From the NCBI RefSeq assembly GCF_000152805.1, contig NZ_CH902578.1, forward strand, positions 2,533,163 through 2,597,162: a stretch of DNA of 64,000 nucleotides. The letters are read 5' to 3'. Source of the stretch: Maritimibacter alkaliphilus HTCC2654 (GTDB lineage: Bacteria > Pseudomonadota > Alphaproteobacteria > Rhodobacterales > Rhodobacteraceae). Positions 8,847 through 17,916 of this stretch are shown here, one piece after another. Both the position numbers and the translations under genes were made by a program. Below the pieces are notes generated by a model, which saw nothing but the letters and a program-made list of their open reading frames with translations, was not told where the DNA came from and ran no database searches. The stretch's first letter is position 1. Every line of letters starts with the position of its first letter.

Positions 8847-9995
8847 ATGTCGAAACGTGACTATTACGAGGTTCTCGGAACCACCAAAGGCGCATCGGCG
8901 GATGAGATCAAAAAGGCCTATCGAAAGAAGGCCAAGGAACTCCACCCTGACCGGAACGCCGACAATCCCGACGCCGAGAACCAGTTCAAAGAAGCGAACG
9001 AGGCCTACGACGTCCTGAAGGACCCCGAAAAGAAAGCGGCTTACGACCGTTTCGGCCATGCGGCCTTCGAAGGCGGTATGGGTGGCGGTCCGCGACCGGG
9101 CGGTCCGGGTTTCGGGCAGCAAGGCGACTTCGCCAGCGCATTCTCGGACGTGTTCGACGACCTATTCGGCGACTTCATGGGCCAGCGTGGCGGCGGTCGG
9201 TCGCGGGCGACCCGCGGATCTGACCTGCGCTACAACCTGCGCGTGACGCTGGAAGAGGCCTATGAGGGTCTGCAAAAGACCATCAACGTGCCGACCTCGG
9301 TCATGTGCGACACCTGCGAAGGCACCGGGTCCGAAGCGGGCGCCGATCCCACGACCTGTCCGACCTGTTCGGGCATGGGCAAGGTGCGCGCGCAGCAAGG
9401 CTTCTTCACCGTTGAGCGGACCTGCCCGACCTGCCAGGGCGTGGGCCAGATGATCAAGAACCCGTGCAAGACCTGCCATGGTCAGGGTCGGGTCGAGAAA
9501 GAGCGCGCGCTGTCCGTCAACATCCCTGCCGGTGTCGAAACCGGCACCCGTATCCGTCTTGCCGGTGAAGGCGAGGCCGGGATGCGCGGCGGGCCGTCGG
9601 GCGACCTCTACATCTTCATCCAGGTCGCTGAACATCCTCTGTTCGAGCGCGACGGGGTGAGCCTGCATTGCCGTGTGCCGGTGTCGATGACCTCGGCCGC
9701 AATGGGCGGCGACATCGAAGTGCCGACGATCGACGGCGGACGGTCTCGGGTCAAAATCCCGGCCGGGTCGCAATCCGGGCGTCAGATGCGCCTGCGCGGT
9801 AAGGGTATGCCCGCGCTGCGGGGCGGCGGTCATGGCGATATGTATATCGAATTGGCCGTCGAAACGCCGGTGAACCTGACGTCCAAACAGAAAGAGCTTC
9901 TGCGGGAGTTCGAGAAGCTGTCGGAAGAGAACAATCCCGAAAGTTCGACCTTCTTTTCGAAGGTGAAAAGCTTCTGGGACGGGATGAAGTACTGA
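8847..9995 (+). CDS. dnaJ: Co-chaperone DnaJ (Hsp40)
   Basis: A 382-residue type I J protein that stimulates the DnaK ATPase and delivers substrates. The J domain is at residues 4-70 with the HPD motif at 33-35. A Gly/Phe-rich linker spans about 75-113. Four CxxCxGxG zinc-finger repeats begin at C154, C171, C193 and C207. The remainder is the substrate-binding and dimerisation region. The ATG at 8847 is preceded by AAGGGGACGACG. It follows dnaK by 78 bases containing a hairpin, a standard dnaKJ operon. Confidence 0.98.
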   Translation: MSKRDYYEVLGTTKGASADEIKKAYRKKAKELHPDRNADNPDAENQFKEANEAYDVLKDPEKKAAYDRFGHAAFEGGMGGGPRPGGPGFGQQGDFASAFSDVFDDLFGDFMGQRGGGRSRATRGSDLRYNLRVTLEEAYEGLQKTINVPTSVMCDTCEGTGSEAGADPTTCPTCSGMGKVRAQQGFFTVERTCPTCQGVGQMIKNPCKTCHGQGRVEKERALSVNIPAGVETGTRIRLAGEGEAGMRGGPSGDLYIFIQVAEHPLFERDGVSLHCRVPVSMTSAAMGGDIEVPTIDGGRSRVKIPAGSQSGRQMRLRGKGMPALRGGGHGDMYIELAVETPVNLTSKQKELLREFEKLSEENNPESSTFFSKVKSFWDGMKY

Positions 9996-10034
9996 CTCCC
10001 TTACGGCGTTAACCTTTCATTCACCGACTCGTAG

Positions 10035-10059
10035 CAGGCTGGGATCATGTCCCAGCCTG
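10035..10059 (+). promoter_or_regulatory. Perfect hairpin enclosing the radC start codon
   Basis: CAGGCTGGGA at 10035-10044 and TCCCAGCCTG at 10050-10059 are exact reverse complements around a five-base loop TCATG that contains the radC ATG. The GGGA that would act as ribosome-binding site is in the left arm, so the folded mRNA would hide the site and present the start codon in the loop. Confidence 0.6.
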
Positions 10060-10820
10060 TTTCACATCTGGCCGAAGTGGCCCTTCCGCTGTTCGAAACC
10101 GACGAGGCGCAGCCTGTTCCGGTCATGGGAACCAAGGCGCGACTGCCCTCCTACATCTCGGACCATCGCGCGCGTCTGCGTGAACGGTTCATGTCGGGCG
10201 GTGCCGCCGCCTTGCCCGATTACGAGATGCTGGAGCTTGTGCTTTTTCGTGCGATCCCCCGCCAGGATGTCAAACCTCTCGCCCGGCGGCTGCTGGACCG
10301 GTTCGGCGACTTCAACGGGGTTCTGTCCGCGTCACCGTCGCGCCTCAAGGAAATGCACGGGGTCGGCGATGCGGTCGTGCAGGAGTTGAAGATCGTCGAG
10401 GCTGCCGCGCATCGCCTGTCACGTGCCCGCGTCATGGGCCGGCGGGTGGTTTCGTCCTGGGACCAGTTGATCGACTATTGCCACACCACGATGAGCCACC
10501 GGGAAACCGAGCAGTTTCGGGTGCTCTACCTCGACCGCAAGAACACCCTGATCGCAGATGAGGCCGCGGCCGAAGGCACGGTAGGGCACGTGCCGGTCTA
10601 TCCGCGCGAGATCGTCAAACGGGCGCTGGAACTCAGCGCCTCGGCCCTGATCCTCGTGCACAACCACCCTTCCGGGGATCCCAGTCCGTCGCGTGACGAC
10701 ATCGACATGACCGAGCGGGTTCGGTCGGCCGCCGCTGCGCTGGAGATCACGCTGCACGACCACATCATCATCGGCAAGTCGCGCGAAGTGAGCTATCGGA
10801 GCGACGGGTATCTGACCTGA
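10047..10820 (+). CDS. radC: RadC-family JAB-domain protein
   Basis: A 257-residue protein of the widespread RadC family. Residues about 35-125 contain a helix-hairpin-helix-like region (LPDYEMLELVLF, MHGVGDAVVQELK). The carboxy half is a JAB/MPN metalloprotease-like domain with the JAMM motif HNHPSGDPSPSRDD at 205-218 and an upstream glutamate. The name comes from a radiation phenotype later attributed to another gene, so its role is uncertain; DNA-processing during competence or mobile-element biology has been proposed for relatives. It lies 51 bases downstream of dnaJ and converges with the gene at 10826. Its start codon sits in a hairpin loop. Confidence 0.92.
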   Translation: MSQPVSHLAEVALPLFETDEAQPVPVMGTKARLPSYISDHRARLRERFMSGGAAALPDYEMLELVLFRAIPRQDVKPLARRLLDRFGDFNGVLSASPSRLKEMHGVGDAVVQELKIVEAAAHRLSRARVMGRRVVSSWDQLIDYCHTTMSHRETEQFRVLYLDRKNTLIADEAAAEGTVGHVPVYPREIVKRALELSASALILVHNHPSGDPSPSRDDIDMTERVRSAAAALEITLHDHIIIGKSREVSYRSDGYLT

Positions 10821-10825
10821 CCGGC

Positions 10826-12385
10826 CTATTCGACCCAGACTTCCACACGCCTGTTGATCCGCCGGCCCCAATCCGTGTCGTCGCAGGCCATCGGAAGCGC
10901 CTCGCCAAAGGCCTCGGCCTCGATCACAACGCGCTCAGGGTCGAATGTCTCGGCCGCGTCGAGAACGGCACGGCGAACCGCGTCCGCCCGCCGAGCCGCG
11001 AGCCTCAGGTTCAGCGCGGCCGCGCCCTGACCGTCCGAGAACCCGACGAAGGTCAACCTGCGCCCGTCAAAAGCGCCTGCCTCGAGCGCATCGGCAAGCA
11101 AAGCCACGTTCGAGCGGGAGGGGGCGTCCAATGCCGTCGATCCACCCTTGAATCGATACGTGAGCGTCAGCCGCCGCATACCATCCATCAGCGCCACCAT
11201 GCGCTGTAACTCGGAAAGCCCGACTTCCGGACCGGCTTGCGCGATGGCGTTCGCCAACCTCGTCCCCTGCACCGAAAACGGGATTTCCTCGATCTCCTGA
11301 TCGACGAGCCCGATGCGCTGGATCACCCGGCCCGCCGATGCGGTCCGCAAATAGCGCATGAAATCCCGGCCGACTTTCGGCAGTCGGATCGCAGGACGGT
11401 AAAGATAGATCGGGGCGGCGAGCGGATAGTCCCCGGCCTTGATCGCCATCTGGCTTGGCGCGATCTCGAAGGCGCACGCGCCGGTCAGCGTCACGATTTC
11501 GGTCAGGCCGGGGCGAGAAAAGCTCGCGATCCCCAGGCCGAAAGGGTCTTCTTGAACCGCGAGCGTCACGCCATCGTTCGAAGCCTTGGTGAGAATGGAG
11601 GGCGACAGGGCCCTGTCCTGCGCGGTCACCACGTCCCGCGCAAAAGCCATCCCGAAACCAGCGTCGGGGTCGCGCAGATAAAGCGTGACGGGTGCCGCCT
11701 CGCCGCCTATCGCGTCCCAACGCCCGATCTCGCCCGCATAGAGCGCCGCCAAAGTCTCGAGCCCCAGTCGCCGGATCGGGTTTCCGGGGTTCACGACGGG
11801 AACAAGGGCATCGAGCGCGATGACACGCGACTGCCGCACCGCGTCGAGGTCGCCCAGACCCGCGTCGCGCGCCATCAACCGCTCCGCGCGCGTCGGTTCA
11901 CGCAGGGACAGGACCATGTCGGCCTCTTCGCCCAGAAGATCCGCGAAGCCCTCGGAGGAGGTGGTCTGCCGAATGGTGAAACGCGCTGCCGGAACCGAGT
12001 TGTCGGCTTCGTAGAGGCTGTAGGTCAGCCCGATCCCCGCCTTTTCCTCCCGCGTGACGGCGTAGTTTTCCGATAGCGCGAAGGCTTCGATCAGGGCGGG
12101 CATCAGGGTCGATCCGATCTCGGCCTCACCCGAGATGGTGATGTCGGCGGTGAACGACATCAGGTTCGGGCAACCGGGCCCCTCGCAGTTGACCCCGGAG
12201 CCATCGACGGTCAGCACGCCGTATTCGGTGTCGATCCGATAGAACTGGCCGTCATAGCCAAGCAGGGTGCCGGACATCTCCATCGACCCGTCGCGAGAGG
12301 TCAGGGTGACGTCGTCGGCCGCCGCGAAAGACGAAAGAACGATTGAAACGAGTGCGGCGCACACCGCCACACGCAGATGTCTCAT
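10826..12385 (-). CDS. PstS-like phosphate-binding / OmpA-domain fusion
   Basis: A 519-residue exported protein with three parts. Residues 1-23 are a signal peptide ending SFAAA. Residues about 85-350 resemble the PstS phosphate-binding family (TISGEAEIGSTLMPALIEAF, ARLGLETLAALYAGEIGRWDAIGG, then SFSRPGLTEIV). Residues about 390-519 form an OmpA-type peptidoglycan-binding domain (LTYRFKGGSTALDAPSRSN, FVGFSDGQGAAALNLRLAARRADAVRR, WGRRINRRVEVWVE). It may be a periplasmic sensor or a cell-wall-tethered binding protein; no pst transporter genes are adjacent. It converges with radC with only five bases between stop codons. Confidence 0.85.
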   Translation of the reverse strand: MRHLRVAVCAALVSIVLSSFAAADDVTLTSRDGSMEMSGTLLGYDGQFYRIDTEYGVLTVDGSGVNCEGPGCPNLMSFTADITISGEAEIGSTLMPALIEAFALSENYAVTREEKAGIGLTYSLYEADNSVPAARFTIRQTTSSEGFADLLGEEADMVLSLREPTRAERLMARDAGLGDLDAVRQSRVIALDALVPVVNPGNPIRRLGLETLAALYAGEIGRWDAIGGEAAPVTLYLRDPDAGFGMAFARDVVTAQDRALSPSILTKASNDGVTLAVQEDPFGLGIASFSRPGLTEIVTLTGACAFEIAPSQMAIKAGDYPLAAPIYLYRPAIRLPKVGRDFMRYLRTASAGRVIQRIGLVDQEIEEIPFSVQGTRLANAIAQAGPEVGLSELQRMVALMDGMRRLTLTYRFKGGSTALDAPSRSNVALLADALEAGAFDGRRLTFVGFSDGQGAAALNLRLAARRADAVRRAVLDAAETFDPERVVIEAEAFGEALPMACDDTDWGRRINRRVEVWVE

Positions 12386-12440
12386 GGTGACTGCCCCGCA
12401 CCCCGCCGCTGCTCTTGTCGGGCGGGTGGATCACCCGCCT

Positions 12441-13721
12441 TTAGTTGCGGGCGATTGTCAGGTCTTGGGGCAGGTTTTTCAACACAAGATATTCGCCGAC
12501 CGCATCACAGTCCGGTACGACCATACCGACTTGAGTTCCGGTCGGTTGACCGTTCTGCACAGAACGAAGGTAATCACCGACGATGGCCTGTTCGCAGGTG
12601 GTTTCCAGAACCTGCGCTTCGATGGAAACGGCCGGGGCCGTCGGCATGGACACCGGATAGGTGTAGACGTCGGCGGCATAGCCCCCCGTCGTCGACCCGA
12701 GCACGGTGATGAACCCGCCCTGACCGTCCGTGGCACGTGCCGGAAGGCCCGGCTCTTCGGCCCAGACATGCCCTTCTTCGCCGTAGTAGGCCCCATTCTC
12801 GAGCGCATGAAGCTGAAGCCCGGTGCCGCCTTTCCAGATCAGCGCGATACGGTCGTAGTCGTCCATATCCTCGATCTGAATGCGTGCTTCAGTCATCTTT
12901 TCCTGGTCACCGAACGTCGCGGTGATCGCGGCTTCGCGGGTCATCGCCGGCACCATGACCGTGAGAGCGCCATCCTGATCGAGCGTTTCCGTGAACTTCA
13001 GACCCGCGTGGTCGAACTGGACCTCACCCCCGGCGTCGCACGGCGCGCGAAGCTCGGTGTAGATGAGTGCGCCGGGCAGCGGGGCAAGCGACAGGGTCGG
13101 CGTACAATCCTCGGCCGCCGTTTCATCAGTTTCCGGCTGCGCGATGACATCGGCCGGGGCCACATCGAACTGGGTCTCGGGCAGGGCCGGACGCGGCAGA
13201 TCTTCGGTCGTGGCGGCACGCGAAACTTCGGCAATCTCCAACGGTTCGACCAAACCCTGATCCGGACGGGCCGCCGTTTCAATCGGCTCGGCCTGTTCTT
13301 CGCGCTCCGGCGCGCTTGCCGCAATTCGATCGTCACGCATGACGTCGGGCGAGGTCGGGCTGTCCGGCGCGGGGCGGTCCGCCACCTGCGGTTCCGGCAA
13401 TGGCGCAATCGGGTCGGTGGCCGGCGCGTTGTCGGCCTTGGTAACCTCATCCGGTGCCGCGTCTTTGGCAGGGACGGGAAGCGGTTCCGGCGTCGCTTGT
13501 GCCGTTTCGACGGGTGCGGCAGGGGGTGTCGACATGGCTGGAATGACCTGCCCCTGTGTCACCTGGGCCTGCTGCACACGGGCATCCACCGGCGCGTTCG
13601 GCTGATTGACCGTTCGTTGCATGACGTGCCCGGTCGCCAAAGCCACCACGAGAGCGCCAACGGCAGTATAGACCCGTTTCTTGTCGAGGTTCGTCGAAAT
13701 CGACTGGATTTTTTCCAGCAT
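12441..13721 (-). CDS. Membrane-anchored periplasmic protein, function unknown
   Basis: A 426-residue protein with a short cytoplasmic amino end (MLEKIQSISTNLDKKRVY), one transmembrane helix at about residues 18-34, then about 170 residues of low-complexity Pro/Ala/Glu linker, and a folded carboxy domain from about residue 205 (CTPTLSLAPLPGALIYTELRAPC). Four or more cysteines in that domain (for example C206 and C227) could form disulfides. I do not recognise the family; as I recall, proteins like this sit next to secA in related genomes. The ATG at 13721 follows GGAAAGGAAG. It lies between secA and the PstS-OmpA gene on the same strand, but the 394-base gap to secA suggests its own promoter. 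Confidence 0.75.
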   Translation of the reverse strand: MLEKIQSISTNLDKKRVYTAVGALVVALATGHVMQRTVNQPNAPVDARVQQAQVTQGQVIPAMSTPPAAPVETAQATPEPLPVPAKDAAPDEVTKADNAPATDPIAPLPEPQVADRPAPDSPTSPDVMRDDRIAASAPEREEQAEPIETAARPDQGLVEPLEIAEVSRAATTEDLPRPALPETQFDVAPADVIAQPETDETAAEDCTPTLSLAPLPGALIYTELRAPCDAGGEVQFDHAGLKFTETLDQDGALTVMVPAMTREAAITATFGDQEKMTEARIQIEDMDDYDRIALIWKGGTGLQLHALENGAYYGEEGHVWAEEPGLPARATDGQGGFITVLGSTTGGYAADVYTYPVSMPTAPAVSIEAQVLETTCEQAIVGDYLRSVQNGQPTGTQVGMVVPDCDAVGEYLVLKNLPQDLTIARN

Positions 13722-13796
13722 GGCGAGGCTTCCTTTCCCACGTTCGATGGGAACTCTGCCAATGCAATAGGCCGATAGAATGAATAAATGGTGACC

Positions 13797-13826
13797 GGAA
13801 ACGGGTTGTTTCCGGATTGTGGAAAC
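13797..13826. repeat. Three alternating GGAAAC/GTTTCC repeats
   Basis: GGAAAC at 13797-13802, GTTTCC at 13808-13813 and GGAAAC at 13821-13826 form two overlapping inverted repeats about 75 bases upstream of the minus-strand gene starting at 13721. This could be an operator or a leader hairpin. Confidence 0.45.
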
Positions 13827-13868
13827 CTCTGAAAACGTGGGATTTTCCGCCAGAACCTGCGGGAATTG

Positions 13869-14030
13869 TCAAATCTTCGCCCGATTCACGCGGTTTGCGA
13901 CCGAGAATCCCGGCCCGCCGAACAGTGCAGTAAGGACCGCTCCGAGCACTGGCACCAGTGCGAACAGGCCGGGGATGGGCGTTGCCGCGTGGAACAGGAT
14001 GACCGGGACGGTAGCTGCAACCTCGGGGGC
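13869..14030 (-). pseudogene. Remnant of an acyltransferase-3-like membrane protein
   Basis: Within the 394-base gap between secA and the gene at 12441, a minus-strand frame of 53 codons between stops at 14031-14033 and 13869-13871 reads like membrane protein: VPVILFHAATPIPGLFALVP, then VLGAVLTALFG, then GPGFSVANRVNRAKI. From memory, TPxPG-x-x-AL-x-PVLG is the pattern seen in OafA/YrhL-type O-acyltransferases in the segment before the final helices. There is no start codon or ribosome site, and the frame ends exactly where such proteins continue, so I read it as a small decayed fragment. The frame stays protein-like for about 15 codons upstream of the TGA at 14031. The rest of the gap holds a hairpin (14047-14073) and the GGAAAC repeats. 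Confidence 0.45.
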
Positions 14031-14046
14031 TCACAAGCCATTGACG

Positions 14047-14073
14047 GGGCCCGAAATGGTCGATTCCGGGCCC
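14047..14073 (-). terminator. Inverted repeat downstream of secA
   Basis: GGGCCCG at 14047-14053 and CGGGCCC at 14067-14073 form a 7-bp GC stem 42 bases past the secA stop. No T-run follows, so it is a weak terminator candidate. Confidence 0.35.
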
Positions 14074-14115
14074 GCATCATACTGATGCCTATGAATTGGG
14101 ATCAGGCGGGCGAGA

Positions 14116-16815
14116 TCAGACCTTGCCGTGGCAATGCTTGAACTTCTTGCCCGACCCACAGGGGCACTGTTCGTTTCGGCCCGGATTGCCCCAGGTCGAG
14201 GGGTCGTTCTCGTCGAATCCGTCGCGCGGCGTGCCCGGTTCGGATGGGCCGGAAGCTTCGGCAGCTTTGGCTTGGGCCGCTAGCGCGTCCTGCTGCTGCT
14301 TCAACTGGTCCATCATCGCCTTTTGTTCGTCCTCGGTCATGGGACGAACCTGTCCGATCTTCTGGCTGACTTCGGCGCGCAGGCTGTCGAGCATCGACTC
14401 GAACAATTGGAAGCTTTCGGTCTTGTACTCGTTCAGCGGATCACGCTGGGCGTAGCCACGGAACCCGATGACCGAACGCAGATGTTCGAGCGTCAGAAGG
14501 TGCTCGCGCCACTTCCCGTCGATGGTCTGAAGCAGGATCTGCTTTTCGATGTTGCGCATCGTGTCCTGGCCGAAAGCTTCGGCCTTTTCCGACATCTGCT
14601 TGTCGCTGGCCTCATAGAGCTTTTCGCGCACCGTATCGTCGTCGGCACCTTCCTCGGCCGCCCATTCCATGACGGGCACGTCGAGGTTCAGGGTTTCCAG
14701 GATAGCGGCATAAAGACCTTGGGTATTCCACTGATCCGCATAGGACTTGGGCGGCATGTATTCCAGAATCAGGTCGTCGATGACCTGATGCCGCATGTCC
14801 TGAACCACGTCCGAAAGATCCTCGGATTCCATGATGTCGCGGCGCTGGTTGAAGATCACCTTGCGCTGGTCGTTCATCACGTCGTCGAACTTGAGAAGCT
14901 GTTTGCGGATGTCGAAGTTGCGACCTTCGACCTTGGCCTGCGCGCGTTCCAGCGACTTGTTCACCCACGGGTGAACGATGGCCTCGCCCTCTTTCATGCC
15001 AAGGCCCGAAAGCACCTTGTCGAGCCGTTCGGACCCGAAAATCCGCATCAGATCGTCTTCCAGCGACAGGAAAAACGACGACCGGCCCGGATCACCCTGG
15101 CGGCCCGAACGACCGCGAAGCTGGTTGTCGATGCGGCGGCTTTCATGCCGCTCGGTGGCGAGCACGAAAAGGCCGCCCGCCTCGAGCACCTTGGCTTTCT
15201 CTTCGGCGACTTCCGCATCCATCTGCTTGCGCAGCGTTTCGGGATCGGCGTCGGGCGTTTCGTCGAGGGCCTGAAGCACCTTCATCTCGACGTTCCCGCC
15301 CAGCTGGATGTCCGTGCCGCGGCCCGCCATGTTCGTCGCGATGGTGACCGCCCCGAGACGCCCGGCTTCCGCGATAATCTGCGCTTCCTGCTCGTGCTGG
15401 CGTGCGTTTAGCACGTTGTGCGTGATGTTTTCCTTGGTCAGAAGCTGGCTCAGGGCTTCGGACTTCTCGATCGAGGTCGTGCCGACAAGAACCGGCTGTC
15501 CCTTGGCATTGGCCTTTTTGATCTCGTCGACGATGGCCCCGTATTTTTCGGCCGTCGTGCGATAGACGGCGTCATGCTCATCCTCGCGCGCGATGGGCTT
15601 GTTCGTCGGCACTTCGACCACCCCCAGCCCGTAGATTTCCATGAATTCGTCTTCTTCGGTCAGCGCCGTGCCGGTCATCCCGGCGAGCTTTTCGTAAAGA
15701 CGGAAGTAGTTTTGGAACGTGACCGACGCCATGGTGACGTTCTCGGGCTGGATCGGCACGCCTTCCTTCGCCTCGATGGCCTGATGCAGGCCCTCGGACA
15801 GACGGCGACCGGCCATCATGCGGCCGGTGAATTCGTCGATCAACACGACTTCATCGCCACGAACGATGTAGTCCTTGTCCTTCGTGAACATCTTGTGGGC
15901 GCGCAGGCCCTGGTTCACGTGGTGGACGATCGTGGTCGATTCCGGGTCGTAAAGCGTCTGTTCCTCCGGCAACACGCCGATCTGGTGCAGGCGGTTTTCG
16001 AGGAAATCGTTGCCCTCGTCCGTAAACGTGGCCGAGCGCGCCTTTTCGTCGAGGACGAAGTGCTCTTCGGTCAGTTCCGGGATGATCCTGTCGATGGCCA
16101 CGTAAAGCTCCGACTTGTCATCGGACGGGCCGGAAATAATAAGCGGTGTGCGCGCCTCGTCGATCAGGATCGAGTCGACTTCGTCCACGATGGCGAAGTG
16201 ATGGGGGCGCTGGTTCATGTCTTCGATCCGCGACTTCATGTTGTCGCGCAGGTAGTCGAAGCCAAGCTCGTTGTTGGTGGCATAGGTGATGTCGGCGGCA
16301 TAGGCGCCTTTCTTCTCACCGTCCGGCTGCTGCGGATAGACGACGCCGGTCGTCATCCCGAGCGCGGCATACACCTTGCCCATCCAGTCCGCGTCGCGTT
16401 TGGCGAGGTAATCGTTCACTGTCACGATATGCACGCCCTTGCCGGTGAGCGCGTTCAGATAGGCGGGGAAGGTCGCGACCAGCGTCTTGCCTTCGCCCGT
16501 CTTCATCTCGGCGATGTTGCCTTCGTGAAGGAAGATGCCGCCCATGAGCTGCACGTCGAAGGCGCGTAGGCCCAGCGCACGGCGCGCGGCCTCGCGGCAG
16601 TTGGCGAAGGCTTCGGGCAGGAGATCGTCGAGTTTCTCACCCTTTTCCAGCCGCGCCTTCAATTCCGCCGTCTTGTCGATCAGTCCCTGATCCGTGAGTT
16701 TTTCGAACTCCGGTTCCAGCGCGTTGATCTTTTCGATGGTCGGTCGGGTTGCCTTGATCTTGCGGTCATTGGGCGTGCCAAAAACCTTTTTGGCGATGGT
16801 TCCGAAACCCAGCAT
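14116..16815 (-). CDS. secA: Preprotein translocase ATPase SecA
   Basis: The motor that drives unfolded preproteins through SecYEG at the inner membrane, here 899 residues. Walker A is [14 protein letters not shown] at residues 102-115; [18 protein letters not shown] carries the DEAD-like Walker [21 protein letters not shown] and [17 protein letters not shown] are highly conserved SecA segments. The carboxy end has the zinc-binding SEC-C motif [17 protein letters not shown], which binds SecB (encoded at 37508-38002). The ATG at 16815 follows GGAGAG; a longer reading from 16893 is not family-like. It diverges from the parvulin gene, with 177 bases between start codons. Confidence 0.98.
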   Translation of the reverse strand: MLGFGTIAKKVFGTPNDRKIKATRPTIEKINALEPEFEKLTDQGLIDKTAELKARLEKGEKLDDLLPEAFANCREAARRALGLRAFDVQLMGGIFLHEGNIAEMKTGEGKTLVATFPAYLNALTGKGVHIVTVNDYLAKRDADWMGKVYAALGMTTGVVYPQQPDGEKKGAYAADITYATNNELGFDYLRDNMKSRIEDMNQRPHHFAIVDEVDSILIDEARTPLIISGPSDDKSELYVAIDRIIPELTEEHFVLDEKARSATFTDEGNDFLENRLHQIGVLPEEQTLYDPESTTIVHHVNQGLRAHKMFTKDKDYIVRGDEVVLIDEFTGRMMAGRRLSEGLHQAIEAKEGVPIQPENVTMASVTFQNYFRLYEKLAGMTGTALTEEDEFMEIYGLGVVEVPTNKPIAREDEHDAVYRTTAEKYGAIVDEIKKANAKGQPVLVGTTSIEKSEALSQLLTKENITHNVLNARQHEQEAQIIAEAGRLGAVTIATNMAGRGTDIQLGGNVEMKVLQALDETPDADPETLRKQMDAEVAEEKAKVLEAGGLFVLATERHESRRIDNQLRGRSGRQGDPGRSSFFLSLEDDLMRIFGSERLDKVLSGLGMKEGEAIVHPWVNKSLERAQAKVEGRNFDIRKQLLKFDDVMNDQRKVIFNQRRDIMESEDLSDVVQDMRHQVIDDLILEYMPPKSYADQWNTQGLYAAILETLNLDVPVMEWAAEEGADDDTVREKLYEASDKQMSEKAEAFGQDTMRNIEKQILLQTIDGKWREHLLTLEHLRSVIGFRGYAQRDPLNEYKTESFQLFESMLDSLRAEVSQKIGQVRPMTEDEQKAMMDQLKQQQDALAAQAKAAEASGPSEPGTPRDGFDENDPSTWGNPGRNEQCPCGSGKKFKHCHGKV

Positions 16816-16992
16816 GTGCTCTCCGCTCGATGAGCTCTGACATTCTCGTGATTGCGCGGGGTGCTTGCCCGTGTCCGCGCGCCCCCATATCAAGGGCGTG
16901 AAGTCGGCCCCCCAAGGACCATTGCGATGTAAGGGTGGGGGCCGGGATAGTCAACGATGCCGGGGCTTCCGGCACGACCATGAGGAGGTTTC

Positions 16993-17895
16993 ATGACCCA
17001 TACGTCCACCCGCGCGTCGCTTTTCGCGGCCACGCTGCTTTCGGTTTCGCTGGCTCTGCCCAGCTGGGCCCAGGATGCGGCCCCCGAAGCCGAGGCCGAA
17101 ACGGATGCCGCGCCGGCGATGGAAGTGACGGTCGACACCGTACTGGCCACCGTGAACGGCGAAGAGATTACGCTTGGTCACGTCGTGGCAGCCAAAGAGC
17201 AGCTTCCGCAGCAATATCAGCAACTTCCGAACGACGTTCTGCTGCCGGGTCTGATCGACCAGTTGATCCAGCAGACGGTTCTGAGCCAGGCGATCGACGA
17301 GGTCGGCGCCGGTGTCGAGGTCCGTTTGGAGAACGAGCGTCGCACGCTCGTCGCCGCCGAAAAGATCGACGACGTCATCACCGAGGCCGTGGATGAAGAC
17401 GCCATTCAGGCGGCCTATGACGCACAGTATGCCGATGCCGAACCCACGACCGAGTGGAACGCGTCGCATATCCTTGTCGAGACCGAAGCGGAAGCTGCGG
17501 ATCTCGTCGAGCAGGCCAAGGCGGAAGATGCCGACTTCGCCGCGCTCGCCAAAGAATTTTCGACCGGTCCCTCCGGCCCGAACGGCGGTGAGCTTGGCTG
17601 GTTCTCGGCCGGCATGATGGTCGAACCCTTCGAAACGGCCGTGGCCGACATGGCCGCCGGCGATATTTCGGACCCGGTCCAGACGCAGTTCGGCTGGCAC
17701 GTCATCAAGCTGAACGAGACCCGCGAAAAGGGTGCCCCGCCGCTTGAAGAGGTTCGTGAGGACATCATCGGTCAGCTCCAGACTTCCGCCGTGGAAGAGG
17801 CGCTCAACGCGCTGATGGACGGCGCGACCATCGAACGGACCGACGTGACGACGCTTGATCCCGCCGTCCTGTCGGATATGTCGATCTTCGAGTGA
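16993..17895 (+). CDS. Periplasmic parvulin-type peptidylprolyl isomerase
   Basis: A 300-residue exported foldase. Signal peptide at residues 1-26 (cleavage after SWA), then an acidic Ala/Glu-rich linker, a SurA/PrsA-like amino domain (about 45-145), and a parvulin domain at about 154-243 with ASHILVETEAEA, GPSGPNGGELGWFSAGMM and TQFGWHVIKL, which are the active-site landmarks. It should isomerise prolyl bonds in proteins arriving through Sec, which fits its position divergent from secA. The ATG at 16993 has a consensus AGGAGG ribosome site. argJ follows after 21 bases on the same strand and may be co-transcribed. Confidence 0.92.
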   Translation: MTHTSTRASLFAATLLSVSLALPSWAQDAAPEAEAETDAAPAMEVTVDTVLATVNGEEITLGHVVAAKEQLPQQYQQLPNDVLLPGLIDQLIQQTVLSQAIDEVGAGVEVRLENERRTLVAAEKIDDVITEAVDEDAIQAAYDAQYADAEPTTEWNASHILVETEAEAADLVEQAKAEDADFAALAKEFSTGPSGPNGGELGWFSAGMMVEPFETAVADMAAGDISDPVQTQFGWHVIKLNETREKGAPPLEEVREDIIGQLQTSAVEEALNALMDGATIERTDVTTLDPAVLSDMSIFE

Positions 17896-17916
17896 TCGAC
17901 GCGGGAGGGGACAGTC

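Noticed and set aside
10005..10019. CtrA-like site (TTAA-N7-TTCA) before radC
   Set aside because: The second half-site has a mismatch and no other support exists; such short motifs occur often by chance.
13819..14141. Plus-strand small frames in the gap after secA
   Set aside because: Low-complexity Arg/Ser composition without ribosome sites; the minus-strand reading is the protein-like one.
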